Part shown: positions 9,557 through 19,604 of the stretch, in pieces
How positions within the stretch are numbered: position 1 is the first letter of the stretch
Layout of the letters: each line of letters begins with the position of its first letter
Assembly (NCBI GenBank): GCA_025529335.1
Contig: JAMYHX010000622.1
Location: forward strand, 1 to 20,726
Length of the DNA stretch: 20,726 nt
Source: Rhizopus sp. PT2906
Lineage: Eukaryota; Mucoromycota; Mucoromycetes; Mucorales; Rhizopodaceae
Direction: 5' to 3'
Translations under genes and position numbers: made by a program
The notes under the pieces: model-generated
Database searches by the model: none
Told to the model about the DNA's origin: nothing
Seen by the model: only the letters and a program-made list of their open reading frames with translations

Positions 9557-10374
9557 TGGTTTGAATTGTCGCGTAAGTGGCAAAATAATTCACAAGTCAA
9601 ACTACTCTCGAAGCAAGAAACATCAACTTAGGACCTCGATATATTGCTACAATACTTAGTTTGCCATTTTCAAGATAATGACTCTTTGTCTCTCACTCAA
9701 CTACAAGACAAGGTGATTCTGCTGCTTTGTGTTGCGACAATGTTCCGCCCACGTTCGGATATAGACACCTTACAACGTAGAGACATAGAATTCACTTTCG
9801 AAAATAACAGTAGCTCCAGAAACCAAATCGTGCTCGGCATGACACTATACATTAGACAACCAAAGGAAGCTCAAAGCAAGACAGCAGGACTTGGACGATT
9901 AGATCTTGAATCTATGTGTCCAGTAAGAACGACATGGCTTTTTATAACCAAGATCAAGCACCTTTGTAGCGAGCCCCCGAAAACCATTCACTATTCCTGA
10001 TATACTTGATGGAGCCCAGTAAAATTCGACCATTCAATCTCATTTCTGTAGCAAACATAGTTAAGAAATACATACAAGCTGCAGGGATAGATACAAAAAT
10101 ATACAGCCTACATGCAATACGTTCAACAAGCAGCACGAAGGCCGCCGAATTAAGCAACGAGATAGATAAGATAAAGAAGCATGCCAACTGGAGTCTGTCT
10201 GCCAATACATTCGAACGTTTCTACTACAAACCACCTCATCAGCACGCTGGCAGTAAGAAGATTACATATTCCATTTTTTCTTTTTGTCCTAAAAATCATA
10301 CCACATCCGAAGTCCGACTGAAATCAAGTAGAATTGGTGTAGGAACGACCAGCAATCTATTCACTTCTCTCTAA
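9557..10374 (+). pseudogene. Decayed tyrosine recombinase (Crypton/DIRS-type mobile element)
   Basis: Coding remnants show the catalytic core of a tyrosine recombinase. Helical sequence LQDKVILLLCVATMFRPRSD carries the box I Arg. The box II motif HAIRST (H..R) lies at about 10110-10127, then HANWS and the nucleophile region FERFYYKP at about 10212-10235. The tail HQHAGSKKI..SIF is also typical of these elements in Mucoromycota as I know them. The copy is broken by an in-frame TAG (9629-9631) with coding-like sequence on both sides (KLLSKQETS before, DLDILLQYL after). It also has a frame change between about 9970 and 9997: the first frame stops at TGA 9998-10000 and the second frame continues as YLMEPSKIRPF. 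Active-site residues remain, so decay may be fairly recent. The upstream part and termini were not found. A Crypton or a DIRS/Ngaro relic cannot be told apart here. Confidence 0.82.
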
Positions 10375-10454
10375 ATAAAAGTTATTCTATTAAAAAAATT
10401 CTAAAACAATGGTTGCAAAAAAAGAATTTTATTTAATGATTATACCCTTCTTAG

Positions 10455-10869
10455 TTCTCAAAGCTGTACGTTTTGATTAACAGGTTTAATCACGAGAAGG
10501 TGAGAGTTACTAAACCCAAAAAGACCCCACAGCATAGGCGTTAACTCAACAACCTTCTTTTTGCAATCAAGTATCAACCCCAAAAAAATACTTGACACTC
10601 AGATAACAGGCTTGCAATCCTCAGGCTATAATGCGTACAAAATGCTCGACGAAGAAGGCGAAATCTGCTACAAAAAGAACTTTATTAATTCAAAATTAGA
10701 ATAAAACTGGCCAATCGGATTTTTTTTCATCCAACATTTCAAGGCGATTAACTTATGTCCCAGCATCGAAGCAGTCAGCTGTATAGGTGCCCCTCTTTAC
10801 AAAAGTGTACAAAAACCAATATTTCGAACAAAAATATTTGTGGCATATGTGTCTAGTGAAAGTTATTAA
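10455..10869 (+). pseudogene. Decayed ORF of unknown family, probably from a repeat element
   Basis: Three coding-like blocks follow each other. 10455-10541 reads KLYVLINRFNHEKVRVTKPK and ends in TAA. 10504-10701, in another frame, reads STTFFLQSSINPKKILDTQI and SSGYNAYKMLDEEGEICYKK and ends in TAA (10702-10704). 10705-10866, same frame as the second, reads NWPIGFFFIQHFKAINLCPS and PIFRTKIFVAYVSSESY, then TAA. Together they look like one protein of roughly 130 residues broken by one frameshift and one stop. I do not recognise the family. It lies just downstream of the recombinase relic on the same strand and could be part of the same element or an independent insertion. Confidence 0.5.
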
Positions 10870-11436
10870 CATGTATTGTATGAGTAATATAATAAATATA
10901 TTTCATTTCATCAGATATTGATCGAGTATTGACTCAAAAATAGTTTTTTATATTTCTTTAGCTCGATTATTTTTTTGGTAAAGTGCCATAGAAGTGGTAT
11001 CAATCGATGCGGATGTAGATTAAAAGTTATTAATTTTGGTATGACTATACTACTACATCGAGCGTTTGAATCAAAATGTTGCCGAAGCGAAAGCTTCCAA
11101 TGTGATAAATCTCCTCAGAGCCGCGCTTTATTTTTATATGAATAAAATAATAAACTTTCAAACCCCTTTTTAGTAATAATATTCAATTTTTTTTTCTTGG
11201 CTCATCTTTCACCAAGTAACGGATGTTGTTAAAAAGTTCAAGTCTTTAAGTGTACTTGTTCTTGTTTCTCTATACACTTCTTTACTGTTGTAAAATATGT
11301 AGATGACATATCGGCGGAGCTATTCCATGTTCCTGAGGAGTTCTTCTTTGTTTTGATACTCATGTGCTTACCGCAGGTCTTGATATATGAATGCTTGTTG
11401 GCTTTATGTTGTTTCGGAGATGCTCAGCATCCTTAC
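10870..11436. other. Relic-like AT-rich stretch, no gene recognised
   Basis: Mostly AT-rich. A short open plus-strand piece at about 11052-11150 reads LYYYIERLNQNVAEAKASN and continues briefly, and a minus-strand piece at about 11230-11380 is also open. Neither has support beyond composition, and both may be debris of the surrounding decayed elements. Confidence 0.35.
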
Positions 11437-11730
11437 CTGATATATTGGGCGAAGCCTCTTGTTGATTGCTTCGCTTGCTATCCATTTTCCATATCTAATT
11501 TTGGAGCTTCGTGAATGTATTGCTTGTAGGGCACTAGACAAAGACTCATCTAGCTGCTGTTGCATGCCGCTGTGGAGAGCTACTTCAAATTTGACTTCCT
11601 TGGTGAGTTCTTTAAGTTACTCAGCTTTAGTTTTGGTATCTGTTTGTTCATGTTTTTTTTTATCTGACGAAAGGTGGTGGAGTAGTCTCCATACCTCGTA
11701 CCATGATGCTTGCTTAAAAAATAAAGCGAC
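11437..11730 (-). pseudogene. Decayed ORF, helical protein of unknown family
   Basis: On the minus strand 11730-11437 is one frame of 98 codons. It starts with KQASWYEVWRLLHHLSSDKK, has a TAA at 11619-11617, and continues with ELTKEVKFEVALHSGMQQQL, ESLSSALQAIHSRSSKIRYG and KWIASEAINKRLRPIYQ. The last codon is followed by a good donor (GTAAGG at 11436), so a further exon may have lain downstream. Upstream, coding-like sequence continues in a different frame (CRDG-like segment near 11750-11828), suggesting an additional frameshift. The sequence is strongly helical and charged. No family was recognised. Confidence 0.4.
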
Positions 11731-11884
11731 TTAAAAGGTGTTGTACCATCACATCGAAATGTGAGACGAAGGCAACAACCATTTCTTGACAAAGGATAAA
11801 CAGCCATGAGATTTGCACAAAGCTTCACTTTAGAAGTAGATTAAAATCTTTGGTATTCTCGATTGTAATGAGTAAACTTCTTAG

Positions 11885-11936
11885 TAATCCAATTTTGTAT
11901 GTAATAAAAAAAAGATTCGCTTGACAAATTGGATTA
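11885..11936. repeat. Inverted repeat, 11-bp arms
   Basis: TAATCCAATTT at 11885-11895 and its exact reverse complement AAATTGGATTA at 11926-11936, with a 30-nt spacer containing an A8-type run. With one 1-nt bulge the arms extend to about 13 bp. It could be a foldback, a MITE end or a hairpin; no target-site duplication was established. Confidence 0.6.
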
Positions 11937-11952
11937 ATCAGTGATAACAAAA

Positions 11953-12147
11953 TTTCGAATCGTAGCAGTAGAGCTTCATAAACCGAGGGCTGATGAATGA
12001 GCTTCGAAAGATGAAAGAGTTTGCAAGAAGCTCAGTATTCGTCGAACAAAGCTGGTTAGGGAGCCTACTAATGTTCGCGTTCCTGCAAATTTAGTTACCA
12101 AAATCGGTGAAATTATTTACTCCAGCCAGCCAATTGGATTTATTTAA
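11953..12147 (+). pseudogene. Possible short decayed coding segment
   Basis: One frame is open for 64 codons apart from a TGA at 11998-12000. It reads FRIVAVELHKPRADE before the stop and KKLSIRRTKLVREPTNVRVP and ANLVTKIGEIIYSSQPIGFI after it. Composition is protein-like, but there is no family assignment or start. It is the third such broken stretch between 10.4 and 12.2 kb, consistent with a graveyard of insertions. Confidence 0.25.
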
Positions 12148-12953
12148 AAAATCAATGGGTAAACAACCTGGGAGTTCCTGCATCCGAGCATGTTTGAGAT
12201 ATTTTAGTCTCTTTTATGGACATTAAATAATGTACCACAATTGATAGTCCGCTAATGAGATGAGATAAAGAAAGAGAAGGTGACCATTTTTCTGGAAAAA
12301 AGTACAAATTTACATATTTGGTAATACCTTTATCGATCAAACAGAAAACGTCATCGTCGAATTTCCATTATATAGAACATAGCCTCAGCAACAAAGCTTA
12401 TTAATCCGTCCTATATGCAGCGAATCCAAAAATATTCTAAAGAGAGCTCCCCCTTATAGGCAACAACGAGCTTCGCTAATAAACCCTTCCATTAATAGTT
12501 GCTTATGTCGTCGAACGTAATACAAGCTGACGAAATAGTTTGGGAAAATGCGGGGAAGATTCTGGGGAAATCGGATGGGTGCCAAGGATTGGCCATTGTT
12601 TTTGGAAACGTTGGGAAAACATGGGGCATTGTGGAGAAAAGGTCTTTTTGAATAAAGAAAAGGCCATTTTTATACAATTTAATCCATAAGAGGACAATTC
12701 AATAAAGGAACAGAGACAAACAGTGCGACCTACATTGAATAAAGATCATATAAACTGTTTAAAAATAAACTCTCTTGCTGTCATTCTTCTATTTATTTTT
12801 CCCGTTTCTTTCCAAAGATTATTTTCTAGCCTTTGCCAATTTTAGTTGAATCACTATGTAATAATCTCAAGGGGACTCTGAGTCCATCAGATACCCTTTA
12901 AAGATAGTTGAAACAAAAAAAATTCTAACGCAGAAATGATGCTACTCAAAAAG
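12148..12953. other. Intergenic DNA with a G-run cluster
   Basis: No gene is recognised. From 12542 to 12626 the plus strand carries six runs of three or four G in otherwise AT-rich DNA. A 48-codon open frame (12505-12651) overlaps them but shows no family motif. An AAGGGGA string near 12868-12874 resembles a stress-response element (AGGGG), which could belong to the downstream transporter promoter. Confidence 0.4.
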
Positions 12954-12960
12954 TATAAAA
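12954..12960 (+). promoter_or_regulatory. TATA box of the sugar transporter gene
   Basis: TATAAAA lies 59 nt upstream of the start codon and is followed by a T/CT-rich tract up to the ATG, the usual fungal order of TATA, pyrimidine tract and start. Confidence 0.65.
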
Positions 12961-13018
12961 AGGTTTTGCCTTTTTCCTATTTTCTATTTTCCTTCATTCT
13001 ATTTTTTTTAAAAAGAAA

Positions 13019-14857
13019 ATGAATACCCATAAAGATCATGATGCGTCAACCGATGAAGCCAATCATACAAAATTAACTACTTATCCCTCTTCAGAGGTTA
13101 CTGGGCATCTTGCTGCTGATCGATACAAGTATAATGCCGGCAAAAGCGGTCTCTCTGGATTTATCAAGAATCCATATGTATGTCTGACAGCTGTGTTTGC
13201 CTCTATTGGTGGTATCCTTTTCGGATGTAAGAGACAACGGAACTTGTTTAAAGCAAGCAAAAAAACTAATGATATCTTATAGACGATCAAGGTGTTATCT
13301 CTGGAGTTCAAGAAATGGATGACTTTGTTCAACGATTTCCAATGAACCCTACACAGACAGGCTTTATGGTTTCCATTCTCGAACTTGGTGCATGGGCTGG
13401 CTCATGGATTATTGGTTACTTTGCTGATAGAATTGGTCGAAAGCACTCCATTGCACTATCCACTGTTGTCTTCTTACTAGGAAGCGCTATTCAAGGCGGT
13501 GCTCAAAATGTGAACTATCTACTTGGTGGTCGATTTGTCACTGGTATGGCTGTCGGCGCCCTTAGTTTATTAGTGTAAGTACATAATGTTATCGCAGGTC
13601 ATCTGACCATACTAACGTTTCATGCAGACCCCTCTATCAATCCGAGATCTCCCCTCCTGAGCTTCGTGGATCTTTGGTTTCATTACAACAGCTGGCTGTG
13701 ACCTTTGGTATCCTGATCTCCTTTTGGATTGACTTTGGCTTGACTCGAGTAGGCGGTCAGGCATCGTGGCGTGTGCCCCTTTGTATCCAAATGTTCTTTG
13801 CTATCTTGCTTGGTCTCGGTATCCTCTGTTTCCCTTTCTCGCCTCGTTGGCTTATGGGTCAAGGAAGAGAGGAAGAAGCATTACGTGTGATCTCCAAGTT
13901 ACGTCGTCTTCCTCAAGACCACCCATTAGTCATTGAAGAATGGAAAGAAATTAAAATCTCTGTTGAATTTGATCGTCAAGTCGAACGTGAGCAGTATCCT
14001 CAATACATTGACAAGGGACGTAAAGGTCGACTGATGATCGAACTCATGGGTTACCGAGATTTGTTCAGAAAAGGAATTTTTAATCGTCTCGCTATTGGTA
14101 GCATCATCATGTTCTTCCAACAATTTTCCGGTGTTAATGCATTAATTTATTATGCACCCAAAATTTTCCAGTCAGTCGGATTAACCGGTACTTCCGTGTC
14201 GCTTTTGGCAACAGGTGTCGTTGGTATTATCAATTTCGTCATGACTTTCCCTACCGTATTCCTGCTGGATATTGTTGGTCGTAAACACACCCTCATGGTT
14301 GCTTCCATTGTCATGGCTATCTGTATGATCATTGTCGCTATCATCACAGCTCTCTTCCAACATGATTGGCCAAATCATACGGCTGAAGGATGGGTCTCGG
14401 TTGCCTTCATTTATGTCTTTATTGCCAACTTTGCTTATGGCTGGGGCCCTATCGCTTGGGTCATTCCTTCTGAAATTTTCCCTTTGAGAGCTCGTGCAAA
14501 GGCAATGAGTGTAACAACTTCTGCAAACTGGATGTGTAACTTCATTATTGGTCTTATTGTACCTACTATGCTTGCAAACATTACGTATGGTACCTACATC
14601 TTCTTTGCTTGCTTCTTGTTGTTGTCATTCTTCTTTGTTTGGTTGTTTGTACCAGGTAATTCAAGTAAAAAAATGACTTCATTCTTGCATAATACTCATC
14701 CTTATCTCTTATAGAAACAAAGGGTCGTTCACTTGAAGAAATGGATGAGATCTTTGGTGGACAATCAGCCGTCCGTGATGCTGAAATTATGAACCAAGTA
14801 CAAAACAAGGTTAATCAGTCAAGCATACCAGTCGAAGCAAAGGAAGGATCTGCTTAA
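13019..14857 (+). CDS. MFS sugar (hexose) transporter
   Basis: Four exons (13019-13226, 13283-13574, 13628-14655, 14715-14857) with 53-59-nt introns give 556 aa, a normal length for fungal hexose transporters with 12 membrane helices. Sugar-porter signatures appear in order: GGILFGYDQGVISG at 64-77 (split by intron 1), ADRIGRK at 117-123, PLYQSEISPPELRGS from 168 (just after intron 2), PFSPRWL at 236-242, QQFSGVNALIYYAP at 331-344 and PETKGRSLEEMDEIFGG from 509 (split by intron 3). The usual PESPRWL has Phe in place of Glu here. The protein would import hexoses by proton symport or facilitated diffusion at the plasma membrane. The specific sugar cannot be read from sequence. The N-terminal 50 residues are hydrophilic and cytosolic. 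The gene is convergent with the PKA gene, 138 bp apart. Confidence 0.95.
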
Positions 14858-14995
14858 GCTTTTCCTTGCAGCATAATTAAATTATTTGTATACATATTGT
14901 GTTAATATTATTATTAAATATCTATTTTTCTGTATATATATGTGTGTAGTCCATTCGCTTTTTGAACTCGATAAAAGAAAATACTTTTATTTTAT

Positions 14996-16372
14996 TTAAA
15001 AATCAGGGAATTTGTCTCTGTAAAGATCTTGACACGGTGCACCATATTGTTCATTTGTTTCTGGATATCTGTCAAAGTGACTTGCATCACCATCCCCGCG
15101 TATCTGAGGAACGTACGGAGGTCGAACTTGACGACTGGCAATTCGAGCAAAATCTACGCCAAAGAACCATGGATGATTCTTGATATCATCTGCTCCATTC
15201 TTAAGATTACCATAACGACGAGACAAATCGGCTATAATGAGGTGCTTTAACAAATCTTTTGCATTTGGATCAAAATACGATGGCCAACGAATCTTTCCCT
15301 GAATGATCTTTTCATACAGCTTGAGATGATCGTCATCGTAAAATGGTGGATATCCTGCCAGCATTTCAAAAATCAAGACACCCAGGCTCCACCAGTCAAC
15401 TGCTTTACCATAACCTTTGGATTGAATCACTTCCGGAGCTGTGTTGAATAGTAATTAGTCTTTTTCCTCTAAAGCTCGTTCAGTTATACCTAAATAGTCA
15501 GGTGTACCACATAGAGTCCACGTGATATCTGGCACATACTTGGCAAAACCAAAGTCTGTAATTTTGATATGTCCCGTCGCATCTAGTAGCAAGTTTTCTG
15601 GTTTCAAGTCTCTGTAGATGATATTCTTATTGTGAAGGTACTCTAATGCCAATGTAACCTCTGTTGCATAGAATTTGGCGACATGATCAGGGAATCGTTT
15701 ACTCTTTCTTAAAACACTAAATAGTTCGCCACCAGGGACATAATCCATGACCATATAAAGGTTGGCATCATCTTGAAATGTACCCCATAAGGTGACAAGG
15801 AAGGGATGCGCAACAGATTCCAAGATATGCTTCTCATTATTGGTATGCTCCACCTGCTTCAATCTTACTACTTCTGTCTTTTTTAGCACTTTGATTGCGT
15901 AATATCTACTGTTGTGCCTTGATTGTGATAAGTGAACTCTACCGAATGATCCTGTTCCCAATGTCCTCAATAAACTGAAATCATCCAGCTTTAGCTTAGG
16001 TTTGTTCTTGCGTTGATCTAGGATGGCTGAATCATATTGCTTGTGTCGATTTTTAAAAGAAAATTTGCTAGCATTCTCTTTTTATAATCATGTTAGTCCA
16101 CTGTTATTAAAAACAGTGTGTATTTCCATCTCTTACTGTTCTCTCAAAAATAAGAACACAAAAAGGTAGAATAATACACTTCAACTTTGCAACCACACAT
16201 ACACACACACACAATGTAACTCACCTGTTATGATAGGTCTTGATGTATCAACTTCTGCAACATGGTTTTCTGGTATCTTTGGTAAAGCTGCTTTTTGATT
16301 GCAATTTGATGAACTTGATTCTTCGTTCTTGTGGTTCTTTGCTTTATCAATGATCTTGTTGAGAAAAGACAT
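14996..16372 (-). CDS. pkaC: cAMP-dependent protein kinase (PKA) catalytic subunit
   Basis: Exons 16372-16225, 16077-15490 and 15438-14996 give 392 aa. The AGC kinase core is complete: GTGSFGRV at 90-97, Lys112 in AIKVL, Glu131 (C-helix), YRDLKPEN at 204-211, DFG at 224-226, activation-loop Thr237 in TWTLCGTPDYLAPE, and VDWWSLGVLIFEMLAG. The AGC C-tail ends FPDF, the PKA-type terminal FxxF. RRYGNLKNGADDIKNHPWF is also the PKA form. Residues 1-80 are a variable Ser/Asn/Lys-rich tail. The kinase acts downstream of cAMP and is held by the regulatory subunit; in Mucorales it is linked to growth and morphology. Intron 1 is unusually long for this window (147 nt) and contains a GT microsatellite; intron 2 splits the APE region after TTA-G. 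The start is the Met of MSFLNKIIDKAKN. An upstream in-frame Met (16474) adds a Gly-rich stretch and is less likely. Confidence 0.95.
16193..16213. repeat. (AC)n/(GT)n microsatellite inside PKA intron 1
   Basis: Dinucleotide AC repeat on the plus strand with one AT interruption; on the kinase strand it is a GT repeat just after the donor GTGAGT. Confidence 0.75.
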
Positions 16373-18179
16373 TTTTATGGAAAGAGAGAAAAAGAGGGAA
16401 AAGGACAATCCACTCCTATTTCCCTCTTGTCCACCCCCTCCTGCTGAAGTATTATTCCAATTCCCGATTTTCATATGCCGATCATTAACACATTGTACTC
16501 ACTTTGAGTAAATGGTTTGGTCATATCAAAAGAAAGGATCAACACTTTCACACTTGCTCAGGACTTCTTCAATATGACGCGAGCATGTAGTGAGTAAAGT
16601 GCTCAAGGTACGTGTTTACATTGATTCAATGTATGTTGTACAATGCTCTTTTGTAGTTCCATGTTTATTATTTAACATAAAATATTTGTACGTCTAATGA
16701 TCATATAGATTATTATAGGTGTGTAATAGAATACCTGGCTTAAGCTTTGGAACGACATTATAGCGATTAAGGAGCACTTGTCACTGCGAGAGCTAGGAGT
16801 ACATAAGGTTCAGTAAAAGCAATTTCTGAGTAACATTTGGCTTCGTAATAAAGAATCATAATGAAGATATATGGCGCCAAGGTTAGTGCGAAATATCAAG
16901 GCAAAACGAATAGTTAATTTCCCTATATAGTTAAAAACAGTAGTGCTCAGACGTCACACAGACAAGGCCATGTACGATTGCTTCTTGAGCGACTTCTCTC
17001 ACGGCAAAGGCCTATTATTTTGATCAGCGGTACCATACAATGTCGTACACGTGAACCTTTACTTTAAAAATAATATATTCCTCGTCAAAGGTATCACTTA
17101 TATGCCTAGACTTTCTCACAATGCTCATTGACGATAGTCATCAAGTCTTATTGATGAAGAGGAGAGGGATCAAACCTGTCTTTGGTTATCGAGTCGTTGA
17201 TAAAAGCCATCGTACCTTGATGAAGTCTTTGAATGTCAGCTTTGAACATTTGCTTTTTGCACTTTATGAAAAAAGCTATAAAAGATCCTATGCATGTTAC
17301 AAAACTTAATGGCTTTAATCACTCATTTTGGTTGGTAAATTGGTCTCTGTGACATTTAAAAGTATTTGCTCAACAAGATCTTCATATTTTTTAGACATTC
17401 AAAAAGCCTTTTACTGCAATCGTCTACATATTACGACTAAATCATAAAGTAATAGTAGAGGAGGACAAGAGTTGATTTTTCACTTGGAATTTCATAAACA
17501 AAAGTAACCTTGTCTACATCTTTTAAACTATTAATCGATGCCTTTATCAAAAAAATAAGCATTACAGAGTATCTGTAAAGGTTAACTAGCAAATAATGCT
17601 GGTTCTGTTGTAACGATTGCAGTGAATCTTGTGCGCTTATACTATTTCCATTTTATTACGATACGCTAATTTCAGCTGTAGATCAAAGATTATATGACGT
17701 TGGCACTACCACTTTTATATTTGCTGTTCTTAAACAAGCTATCGTCATCTTTTGAATTTACATATCAGTAGTTTATTTTATGATGACGCTAGAATACCCA
17801 AAATGACCAAGAATCAACGTTTAGTATGACAGCAGCCAGTGTCCGAGTACAGAGCATGTGGTGTTACAAATGTTTGTACTTTTTATATCCTGTGTTATTG
17901 AAAATAAGATTATTCGACAGCAGCCTACGCTGTTCATTTGAGGAATAACATCAAAGTAACTTTGCAGATATAAATCAACTGTAACAACCGAGTGATGGAG
18001 GCAAATGGCTTAGAGAAAAAACATTATAGGCAATTGCTTCTACCATGCGCCTTACACCATTGGCCCTTCAAATGGTTTGTGTTCAGGATAGCCATTATTC
18101 TCAGGCTCAGTTTATGTACTACATAGCATCGCTAGAACAAAAGAATGTTCTTTTCAGTTACTTTTCTTTTCTTTATTTT
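16373..18179. other. Long intergenic region, no gene recognised
   Basis: About 1.8 kb. The first 130 bp are the CT/GA-rich 5' flank of the PKA gene. Open stretches exist, for example 17121-17309 (62 codons) and 17655-17750, but none carries a family motif, and stop codons interrupt any extension. An AT-rich area with several TATA-like strings precedes the methyltransferase start. This could hold distal PKA promoter elements or old decayed sequence. Confidence 0.4.
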
Positions 18180-19475
18180 ATGGGCAATTGTTTTACTTCA
18201 TTTTTGGAATTAAAAAAGCGTAATAACCAAAGATCAGATTACCAAAACACTATGGCCTCTATCCAAAAAGTAACCTCAGAAACTGAATATATCTCTATGG
18301 ACATTTCAAGAGAGTTTCACTCTGAAGATAAATCAACTTATTGGCTTCCAAAGGATGAAGAAGAACAAAAAAGATTGATAGCTGTATGATATTTGAACAA
18401 ACGATTCATTGACTGTACTAAAGCCATTTTAAACAGCAACATTTTGCATTTAAGGAATTATATGGAGGGTCATTATGCTATTTGCCTACACTTTATATCA
18501 CATGCTGACTTTTAATCTTATAGAAACGTACTGCCAAGCATAATTCAGAACCTAGATTTTGAAAAGGGTGTCACTATACTTGACGTAGGATGTGGATCAG
18601 GCGTATGGATGATGGTAAAGCTCAAGCCAATGTTATAAAAAACCCGTTTCTTACAGGCTTATAACTTAGGATATGATGCATGAATATCCCAATTGCACAT
18701 TCTATGGTTGTGACATTGTCAACACTGTTAACAGAGTGTTAGATTTAGAAAAGATCAATTTTAGTTATGGAAACGTTGTCAAGGGACTTCCGTATCCAGA
18801 CAACACGTTCGATTTTGTGCATATGCGCTTTTTTGTCCTTGCCCTACGAATAGATGAATGGCCATTGGCAGTAAAGGAAGTCATTCGTGTTACAAAGCCT
18901 GGAGGATTTATACAACTGTCTGATGTTGATGGAAAAGTAAATAGAAAAAAAAAAAAAAAAAGGCAAGTTTTGGATGTCTCTAATTCGATTATTTTAGTTA
19001 CCAAAAGAGACTTCTGTTGCCTACTACAAACTCATGAGCGCAAGTAAGTTTCTCCTGTAAACACTAGATTATTCTCCAACCTTCCTGAAATCTTTTATTT
19101 AAAAGTCCAAACTGCTTGTAACTCTAGAGGACAAAATGCAGAAATGGGAAAGGAGCTAGATAATCTTGTTAGAGAAAATGATAATGTAAAGATAGTTCAA
19201 GCGGACTATCGAGCATGTAATTTAAGTGAGTATAAAAGATACATACAAACCTTTTCATTAACAAGCTCTTCATAGATGAAAACACAGCAGCAGCAAAGAA
19301 ATTTGTATGGGATATAGTGGAAGGCGCAAAAAGTATGCAGCCTGCGCTTGGGCCCCTTCTTGGACTGAAAAATAAGGTTGATATGGACCACTTTTCAAAG
19401 GAGCTTAAGCATTGCTTGGAAACTAAAGAGTCCTTCTTTTACCTGAACTCTGTTGCAGCGCAAAAGATTCAGTAG
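18180..19475 (+). CDS. SAM-dependent methyltransferase (class I), possible N-acylated form
   Basis: Seven exons (18180-18383, 18437-18468, 18524-18614, 18670-18936, 18998-19043, 19130-19225, 19276-19475) give 311 aa. The Rossmann-type core shows motif I VTILDVGCGSGVWMM (about 90-104), an acidic YGCDIV that ends the second strand, NVVKGLPYPDNTFDFVHMRF, and EVIRVTKPGGFIQLSDVD. YWLPKDEEEQKRLIAQHFAF ahead of the core is typical of a fungal methyltransferase family. The substrate is unknown; such proteins are often called small-molecule or TAM-like methyltransferases. The chosen start gives MGNCFTSF, which fits an N-myristoylation site (Gly2, Thr6) with Cys4 available for palmitoylation. The same frame extends upstream to an ATG at 18045, which would bury that site. 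Donor GTCATT of intron 2 is atypical, and intron 4 contains a long A run. Exon 2 is only 32 nt. Confidence 0.85.
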
Positions 19476-19548
19476 AATACTTGCATGAGTAAACTAAAGT
19501 TATTCAAGTATGTTTTTTATGGTTACATTATTTGAGTGTTCTTTATGC

Positions 19549-19554
19549 AATAAA
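19549..19554 (+). terminator. Poly(A) signal AATAAA of the methyltransferase gene
   Basis: AATAAA 74 nt after the TAG stop, within the 129-bp space shared with the convergent secreted-protein gene. Confidence 0.55.
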
Positions 19555-19565
19555 CACTATAAAAG

Positions 19566-19571
19566 TTTATT
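19566..19571 (-). terminator. Poly(A) signal AATAAA of the secreted-protein gene
   Basis: TTTATT on the plus strand, so AATAAA on the minus strand, 34 nt past the stop codon at 19605 and 12 nt from the opposing signal. Confidence 0.5.
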
Positions 19572-19604
19572 TATAAGAGTAAACCACTGAAAGGAGCATA
19601 TCAA

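Noticed and set aside
9954..10205. Minus-strand 83-codon frame
   Set aside because: Shadow of the tyrosine recombinase catalytic region on the plus strand.
13926..14378. Several minus-strand frames of about 65 codons
   Set aside because: Antisense shadows of the sugar transporter exon 3.
16373..16474. Upstream in-frame Met extending the PKA N-terminus
   Set aside because: The extension is Gly/Ser-rich and hydrophobic, translated from GA/CT-rich promoter DNA; MSFLNKII is the more natural start.
17121..17309. 62-codon plus-strand frame in the long intergenic gap
   Set aside because: No family motif, no coding extension across plausible introns, and bounded by stop-rich sequence.
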